This document shows positions 57,944 to 64,000 of a stretch of 64,000 nt of DNA, piece after piece. The stretch spans positions 8,062,001 through 8,126,000 of the forward strand of contig NC_079889.1 in NCBI RefSeq assembly GCF_029227915.1, in the 5' to 3' direction. The notes beneath the pieces are model-generated. The model was not told the origin of the DNA. It was given only the letters and a program-made list of their open reading frames with translations, and searched no databases. The DNA comes from Hydractinia symbiolongicarpus. Taxonomy: Eukaryota > Cnidaria > Hydrozoa > Anthoathecata > Hydractiniidae. Position 1 is the first letter of the stretch. Each line of letters opens with the position of its first letter. A program made the position numbers and the translations under genes.

Positions 57944-58084
57944 AACCATACGGCAGCAGTTTCTATACGCGGGGTTCACAATAGCAGTGGTGGCGTGTGA
58001 CCAAGAAAAACAACCTTTAAAAACTAGAGAAACCTGTGTCATATTATTTAAAAACCACATAGTTTCAGCGGGCTTAATAATTTC

Positions 58085-58168
58085 AGTAAGTTCACCAGTA
58101 AGTTCACCAGTAAGTTCACCAGTAGGTTCACCAGTAAGTTCACCAGTAAGTTCATCAATAGGTTTACC
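58085..58168 (-). repeat. 12-bp coding minisatellite, seven units
   Basis: Seven tandem units of AGTAAGTTCACC on the plus strand, the last ones diverged. On the minus strand this keeps the Helentron frame and encodes GELT repeats. The unit length is a multiple of three, so expansion preserves the frame. Confidence 0.85.
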
Positions 58169-58296
58169 AAAAAAACTGAATATCTGATTGTCTAAATATC
58201 TTCTTTCTTCTTTTTTGTATTCTATCGAGTGTTGGTTGTGAATGTCGAACCTAAAAATAAGAAAAACTGATTCATTGCGTGCATAATTTCTTCATG

Positions 58297-58929
58297 GCTA
58301 AATATTTATGCGGCGATTTTATATTCTTGAAAGTCGCTGCACACACAAATTTAAATTGCTTGCAATTTTTATTTCATTGACAATATGTTTAAATTCACAT
58401 GTTTGCGGGATTAAATAGAATACCAAGACCTCACGGTATTCTATCTAATCTGGCGGGCATGAGATGAGTTGTGGGGTGACGTACATGTTGTGATTTTCAG
58501 TTTTGCCATCCTTACGCATCACATACGCAAAATATATAAACAACATAAAAAAAATCGAGCTAAAAAGTAGAAATTTGTTGAAACTTGCACTTAAAGCTTA
58601 CCTCCCACTCCCAAATAAGTTATACCTTCAAAAACGTTTACAAAATACTAGTTAGCCTGTTGAAATCTACGAATTCGCCAGTCCTACATATTCTGGTCTT
58701 CAGGTTAGGCTGTTGTATAAGTATCTATACGTGTTAGCAAAAGTGTGTGCCAAAAAATACACCTCAAGTATTTTAGGTGTGCTTTTGGGTGTGTGCACTG
58801 GTTAAATTTTTATAAAATTTGTCATTTTGCAGGTGCTATCAATAGCACACCTAACCCATTTTGTGTGTGGAGGTGTAGCGTGCTATTGCACGCCTCTACC
58901 TAAAAGGCCTGAATGACCCATCTATATAG
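58297..58929. other. Non-coding stretch
   Basis: No gene. At 58760-58910 GTGTGC and GTGCTAT..ATAGCAC motifs recur, including the palindrome GTGCTATCAATAGCAC, suggesting another short inverted-repeat element. Confidence 0.4.
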
Positions 58930-59395
58930 GAAAAAAAAATTAGAAACTATATGATCATGTGCTTTCTGCAAACTCTTAAGAAGATACAAGGGTTTAAAAC
59001 TTTTCCTGACATCAGTAAAAAACAGCCAATGTACACAAAACTTTATCCAGAATTTGTTAACCTATTGCATCTATGTATAGCGTGAAGCTCTGTTCAAGAA
59101 AATGTCTCGGATCACGCGCTTTTGACAAGCGGTTAATGAGATATAGATACAGGTTTTAAAAATTTGCTGACATCAGCAAAGTTCTTCTTCAAAGAACAAA
59201 AAAAATTGTATACTCGTTGCCTTTATCGTAAAAATCTGAAAACACTGGTCAAGAAAATGAATAGACTTGTGATTACGTCATCAACGTTTTGATTCCGAAA
59301 TGGGTTGAGGGACCACGGTTCAGTTTTTTGAGGGTTTCAAAAATAATATTCACTTTTCTGGGCACAGACGGACACAACTTTTGTATTATCTATTA
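58930..59395 (+). repeat. Repeat family F, copy 3, diverged
   Basis: Has TATGATCATGTGCTTT, TTTCCTGACATCAG, CAAGAAAATGTCTCGG and TTTGCTGACATCAGC in the order seen at 27.2 and 28.7 kb. It ends with GGGTTGAGGGACCACGG, similar to the AGGGACCACC region near 27170. Confidence 0.6.
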
Positions 59396-59523
59396 TCTAT
59401 ATTATAATACCTGTATATGTCTGTCTGACTGTCACGCAAAATGGTAACAGCAGTAGCGAGACACACAAAATGCAAAAATAAACAACGACGAACCCGTGGA
59501 TGTATTCACGGGCTACCGACTAG
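59396..59523 (+). mobile_element. Helitron-like mini-element (family G), complete copy
   Basis: The 128-bp element starts TCTATATTATAATACC after A. It has ATGTCTGTCTGACTGTCACG, AAAATGGTAACAGCAGTAGC, a hairpin CCCGTGGATGTATTCACGGG (59493-59512), then CTACCGACTAG ending at 59523 before T. This copy shows all expected ends: TC at 5', hairpin about seven to eleven bases from CTAG at 3', and an A/T host junction. Confidence 0.78.
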
Positions 59524-60331
59524 TTATATAGATTAGGTTTTCCTTAAAAACTTATTCGTTTACCATTTTCTGAAAAACCTATACATTTTTTTGCAGACTA
59601 CAAAATGTTTGATGCAATATTTTTCAACATTCTGTTTATATTTCCAGTATTTCACTGATTCACGACCCAAAGAGTTAAACTGCACTTACTCAAATTAGTT
59701 TTCTCTAAAGTTAGAAGTATAAATAAAAATGTTGCAAGCAAATCTTTCAACAAATGAATAACAAAAACAACAGAGCACCCCGCAATAACACACTTTAAGC
59801 AGCTGCCATATTTGTTTATAATGATCGGTATTAATTGATTGTATTTATGCTCACGTGCTTCAACCTAGTAAAGATGGTGCCAATGTTTGGTGTGACTGTT
59901 GTGTAGCGGTCAGCTGAAAAAACATTAGTCTATTTTAAAAACAAGTTAAAGTTTTATAAAAGATAAAGTAACAATTTAACTGACAACATGTTCTAATGAT
60001 AGCATCAGTCCATAACTAAATATATTAAGCTCTAGCTTATCCCTCGCCTCAGTTTATTGCTTTCTCATTGGTCTTGAAATATTTGCCACTAAAGCTTGGT
60101 TTCCATCTGGTGCTAATTTGTGATAAGCAAGTGCTCTAATTGGAGTTAATTTTTTAACACATAATGAAAACATCCAGCTAAATATAAGTTTATTTTGATA
60201 ATTTAACGTCAGCCGGTGCAACGTTTACCGTTTACATTATGCAGTCGGAAAACGGCAAACGAACATGTAAGGACAGCCTTAGTATTGACCAAAAAAAATA
60301 AATTGTATATTGTAAAAAACGCAATGTAAAC
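59524..60331. other. Non-coding stretch
   Basis: No gene recognised. Confidence 0.4.
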
Positions 60332-60813
60332 TTAACCCTATTCGGTCCGGGGGGGGATTTTGCCCCCCTGACGGTTTTTTTTAATAACTCCTTATTACTA
60401 TGTTATATGGCTATGAAACTTACTCAGTTTCAATATTTATCTATTAGACACCTGCATGCCAAATTTTTAGGTCCCGATCCACGTAAAAACCGGAAAATAT
60501 GTTAAATAACTTTTATTTAGCTTTCAGAAACTTTAAACGGAATGCAAAAATTCACTCTGAAACAAAAGTAATAAATTTTAAGCAGATAGTGGCATTTTTA
60601 ACAAATTTCAAGTTTCTGATGACGTCACAAAAAATGTGCTGATGCAAGCAAAAATTTATTGCTGCCATTTTGTTCCTTTTATGACGTACTATAAGTGTTC
60701 CAAGTTTGATTCAATTTGAACAACCCTATAAAAAGTTATTGAGGGGGGCGGATTCCGCCCCCCCCCCCCCCGGTCATAGTATGTTCGAAAAACCCCGGAC
60801 CGAATAGGGTTAA
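60332..60813. mobile_element. piggyBac-like MITE (family I, copy 2), perfect termini
   Basis: A 482-bp element from TTAACCCTATTCGGTCCGGG to CCCGGACCGAATAGGGTTAA with exact inverted ends of about 21 bases, inside a TTAA on each side. G-runs and C-runs adjoin the ends (GGGGGGGATTTTGCCCCCC and a long C-run near 60760-60772). There is no coding capacity. The perfect ends suggest recent movement. Confidence 0.85.
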
Positions 60814-62112
60814 AGATTGTATTTTTCTCCACTTGCGTCAATTTTCCCCTGCCATATTTGAATGGTTAGTCACTTAAAAATATTTTAAATTTAACCTGAT
60901 CTTGACAAAAAATACTAATGGTATAACAGTGATATTTATTGGTTGTGAAGTGGGAGGTAAGCTTTAATAAGAGAAATAGTTTAATAGTTAGACAAACAAA
61001 TTCTAGTTGCTTTTCTACCTGAAATCAGTAAAGTTAGAAGCTAGTTTGCCTATGTTGTACTTCATTTTCCATAGCTACCTAGCTAACTTTGTAAACATTG
61101 AAAACTTATCGAAATATAGCCAGCCTATAGCTATACTTAAAATACTGTGTCCTGTTAAATGCAAAAAAAATACAGTATACAACTAGCTAGCTAGGTACAG
61201 AAAAGCTCAAGTTAAAATATTTATTACCTAAGCTAGTTCAATCACACCCCAATCAAATCTTTTGTAAAGAAGAATTTTGGAGGTGAATATATATTCTGGA
61301 AGGCTTTCCAGAAAGCAATGCAATATTAATATCTTTTTTAACAGCTATGTTTAGTCCTTTCTGGAGCTTTCTAACAATAACAAGCAGGAGAACGGTTTCA
61401 AGACTCCCAAAAACGATATCTGCGCACGAGATTGAATATTTCTGCTAGCCTGCAAACCATGCCATGTGATAAAGTGAGAGTACATAGTATCGTACCACTG
61501 ACTGTGCAGCGTCCAGGCTCTGTGCTGTCTCCATCTATATAGATAGATATATATCTATATCTTGGTTTGATGGTGTGTTTGTAGACATACATTTTTTGAA
61601 AGAGAATGTTATTTTTTGATTCCATTTTGCTGTTAAACTACTGCAAAGAAAAATTCTGGAAATTTGTTCATTTTTGCGTTCTATTATTGCTAAATCACAA
61701 TCTGCTTATTTAATATAGAAGTAATTTAACACAATTTGGACATTTTAAGCTTCCTGGAAATGAACATTGCAGTTTTTTGTATAATTGCTTACGTCAGCAA
61801 TTAGCGGCGTAACCAAACATGAAAATGCAGCCGCCATCTTTGTTGGATATTTTGTTATGGATTTGATGTTTTCCAAGCAGTATTTAAAATACAGCAGAAG
61901 TTACAGGGTGGGGTGTCTTTGTTCATATTAAATATATATAAATAAATATAGTTATTAATACGTAATATTTCGTTGGTATATCAATTAACTTTTTTCAAAC
62001 TAATACTCTATATTCTTTTGAGGAAGGCGCTTAGTAAGTAAGACACCAACCGACATGTCATTGCGTTGCACAAGGTACATAGCTAACGTTAGGCATCACC
62101 TCTATGTATAAT
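60814..62112. other. Non-coding stretch
   Basis: No gene recognised. The ATATCTATATAGATAGATAT region near 61535-61560 is palindromic. A 75-codon minus frame at 61398-61625 is probably random. Confidence 0.4.
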
Positions 62113-62184
62113 CTCGTCCCCTGGTCTTGTGGCCCCTGAGCTGTTGTTACGGAGTGCAACAAGGCAAAATGCCCTGGAAACGAG
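62113..62184. mobile_element. MITE family E, short copy
   Basis: CTCGTCCCCTGGTCTTGTGG to GGCAAAATGCCCTGGAAACG: inverted ends with the same TTACGGAGTGCAACAAGG core as 4277-4462. This 72-bp form lacks the extra 100 bp found there. Confidence 0.7.
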
Positions 62185-62881
62185 CTTTCTCTATGCAAGC
62201 TTATGCATAATTACATTATCGTTTCGAACGAATTGAATGGAAACTGTTTTAAAAAAAACAAATTATAGCAAAAAAAATCAATCATTTTTGACAATTTTTT
62301 TTTACAAACTTCAGTTAGGTATTCAAAGAAGAACGATGACGGTGGTATCCAATCTAAGCAGTTAGGTTGGCTAACTGCTAGTCTAACAAAAACAAATTTA
62401 CAATTGGCATCTACAATAAGTAAAGATAAATGCTGGCACGCGATCGCACATTTTGAAGCCATTCGCCACAAGTAGTAATTTCGGCGGCTATTATATTAGA
62501 TTCACACTATTTAAACTTCTAAAAGTTCACTTCTCACTGCTCCCAGCAGATTTATGATCTTTGGTTACTTTGGTTATTTAGTCAAATCAAACTCTGGAGA
62601 TGTGCTAATTGTTGGAGATGTTAGCATGATCTTTTTTTACCTTAATATTTCAGCATTTTTTGGCGCCTGACATAAATTATTCCGTAAGTACGGCTTGTAA
62701 AGTGCGATCAGCGCTCACTATGAGTTATTTAACATGCCTATGCATAAACAAGAGTTCCACTTTCGCAGTCTCCCGACTGCGGAGTATTGACAAGTTGATG
62801 TTTTTTACGAACTTTCAAAACTTCCCAAAAATCTACAATTGTGTCAAATTTGTTCTCACTGGTTGTATTTCTACCGTCTGA
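62185..62881. other. Spacer; possible short exon
   Basis: A short segment at about 62654-62683 is flanked by TATTTCAG and GTAAGT and translates as HFLAPDINYS. It could be a microexon upstream of the coding-like segment at 62882-63076, but the phases do not match a simple join. Confidence 0.25.
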
Positions 62882-63076
62882 CTAACCGTTTATGTTAGTA
62901 AACAAGCAAGACCTGAAACAGTTTACAGTTTGGAGCTACTTGCTCGCAAAGGTAGCGAAGAAAAGCAATACAAAACTGGATCTTTCGATGAAATTTCATT
63001 AAAGGAGAAAGAAATCCTTTGCAGCATTCTTCTGCCAGATGGGAAATTAATTTTTGAGAATAAAGACGGAACATGA
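62882..63076 (+). CDS. Coding-like segment, possible terminal exon
   Basis: Open from just after a TGA at 62879-62881 to a TGA at 63074-63076, 64 codons without ATG. The translation looks protein-like: KQARPETVYSLELLARKGSE, then DEISLKEKEILCSILLPDGK, ending FENKDGT. AG acceptors occur near 62900 and 62922. The upstream 73-codon frame (62660-62881) is in the same frame, separated only by the TGA. No domain is recognised. It may be a 3' exon, or a relic with one stop. Confidence 0.35.
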   Translation, partial: LTVYVSKQARPETVYSLELLARKGSEEKQYKTGSFDEISLKEKEILCSILLPDGKLIFENKDGT

Positions 63077-63390
63077 ACTAAACAACTTTTTAAACCCACC
63101 CTCAAAAGCCTAGCCTGAATAAGGTTATAGTAGAGTCAAGTATAAGAAGCAACTTTCCTTCGACTTATATTTTATATATTGCGTAATCTCAAAAAACTTC
63201 TTCTCAAAAGATAGTAAGCATTTTTTTAATTAATTATTTATTTAATTGTCCTAATAGACTGGAGACCATTCCGATAGGAAAATACCTAATATGAATAGGT
63301 AGGAATAGGTAGGAATGACCACCAAACCAAGTGACATCTTTGAAAAGTATTATAATTACAAACTTTATGTACTTATAAATAATGACCAAT
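63077..63390. other. Spacer after the LINE tail
   Basis: AT-rich. Contains AATAGGTAGG repeated three times near 63295-63315. On the minus strand it is the likely 3' flank of the LINE fragment. Confidence 0.4.
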
Positions 63391-64000
63391 TTATGCAACA
63401 ATAAAAGGATTAAGTGTTATATATGATAAATATATATATGATAAAAAAAACTTGTCCAGATACTTTAGATGACCCATTGACAGCGTAGACATATTAACTT
63501 CTAAAAACTGTCGAAGAAGATTCCAGAAGATGATGGATTGATACTGGATAGAATTATTCCCAAATGTGATTGTTTTCACTCTAATTAAACGTTTTGAGCC
63601 CGCATTAGCACGATTATTTGGACGATTACAAGCATTAAATGTAATTATAAAAGTATTTAAAAGAGTAACAGGTACTTTGCTATTGACTAACTTATGAAGA
63701 AAAATGATGTTGTACATCTCAACAAAATCAAAGAAAAAAAGAGTTTTAAGATCCAGAAACAAAGGAGCAGAATGAGAATTAAACTCAGGAAGGTTATTAT
63801 GTTCTTTCTTGTAGATTTAAAACTCGCTTGGTTTTATAAGATGAGTTCTGACCCCAAACTTGGCAAGCGTCAGACATTTTGTGAGTGAAATAGGGCGAAG
63901 TATAGAGACACTAGTATAGATGGAGAAACATAATGCCTGAGTTTGCACAGTGCGCCATTAGGTTGTTTTAATTCATCGCAAACAAAATCTGTTTGTTTTT
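63391..64000 (-). pseudogene. CR1/L2-type LINE, C-terminal reverse transcriptase end, cut by window edge
   Basis: From the window edge downward the minus strand encodes NGALCKLRHYVSPSILVSLY and YFALFHSQ, the thumb-side end of CR1/L2-like reverse transcriptases. The frame then changes more than once (YKTKRVLNLQER, EFNSHSAPLFLDLK) and enters the 123-codon frame 63762-63391 with DFVEMYNIIFLHKLVN, RVKTITFGNNSIQYQS and IIFWNLL. This order is typical of the final 150-200 residues of such LINEs. At least two frame breaks make it a relic. Its 5' part lies outside the window. Confidence 0.72.

Larger units (their letters stand above)
56455..58296 (-). pseudogene. Collapsed Helentron: 2A-like motif, cysteine-peptidase-like region, Pif1 helicase tail and endonuclease
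   Basis: Reading down the minus strand: an open frame from about 58296 encodes acidic/basic sequence and GELT repeats. The main frame (58060-57656) follows, with a 2A-like motif (57905-57943) and then GTQCLCNSLCAIVW, with a candidate catalytic cysteine. Frame shifts and several TAA stops follow. Traces continue with SDKGQGMLGL, GGTHKFNYLILIAEIV (candidate histidine), then KILRTEQITDNIMF. Next comes the last helicase motif of Pif1-like enzymes, HAGQIYAALSRVTSLEGLYI (about 57170-57230). The frame then enters an endonuclease/exonuclease/phosphatase domain: LLNTRSYNKHK, LCLTET, GDYN (56664-56675), SGSLIDHIYIH and SDHDAV (56478-56495). Helicase plus this endonuclease is the Helentron arrangement. 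The Rep nuclease and helicase motifs I-V are missing, so the copy has a large internal deletion and is dead. Confidence 0.72.

Noticed and set aside
58084-58168. Possible CRISPR-like array
   Set aside because: Units are only 12 bp and contiguous, without spacers, in animal DNA.
57987-58187. 66-codon plus-strand frame with SSPVSSPV repeats
   Set aside because: It is the antisense reading of the 12-bp minisatellite in the Helentron leader.

Overview
The window looks like animal nuclear DNA, AT-rich, with small coding islands in long non-coding stretches. The genes have spliced exons with GT..AG borders: a TGF-beta ligand, a two-pore potassium channel, rhodopsin-like receptors and a thrombospondin type 1 exon. 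The repeats (tRNA-derived SINEs, several MITE families, a restriction-endonuclease-type non-LTR element, a Helentron relic) and the low GC suggest an early-branching marine invertebrate, most likely a cnidarian and perhaps a hydrozoan. That assignment is inference; no species-diagnostic gene was found.

Layout. 0-4.6 kb: tRNA-like repeats and MITEs. 4.7-6.1 kb (+): a TSP1 exon, then an unrecognised 191-codon open segment. 8.4-11.3 kb (-): a complete two-exon activin/myostatin-like TGF-beta ligand with a TATA box. 16.3-17.0 kb (+): a broken hAT transposase. 20-31 kb (+): two paralogous 7TM receptors. The first is intact; the second has one in-frame stop. A near-intact R2/HERO-type non-LTR retrotransposon lies between them. 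34.2-42.2 kb (-): a complete four-exon K2P potassium channel of 677 codons with both selectivity filters. 42-56 kb: gene-poor, with MITEs and one possible tiny gene near 52.5 kb. 56.4-58.3 kb (-): a collapsed Helentron with a 2A-like motif, cysteine-peptidase-like segment, Pif1 helicase tail and endonuclease. 58.9-64 kb: more repeats, a perfect-TIR TTAA MITE, a coding-like exon and the tail of a CR1/L2-like LINE cut by the window edge.

The recognisable host genes are signalling and excitability proteins with no sign of joint regulation. The most unusual material is mobile: (i) the Helentron relic with an LLLSGNVETNPGP motif, (ii) about 120-bp Helitron-like mini-elements with a GTCT microsatellite core and a 3' hairpin before CTAG, (iii) two piggyBac-like MITEs sharing TTAACCCTATT termini, (iv) a tRNA-like sequence enclosed by 21-bp inverted repeats, and (v) a perfect 23-bp hairpin at 17.8 kb. 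All splice models and family names come from reading the sequence by eye; no searches were run.
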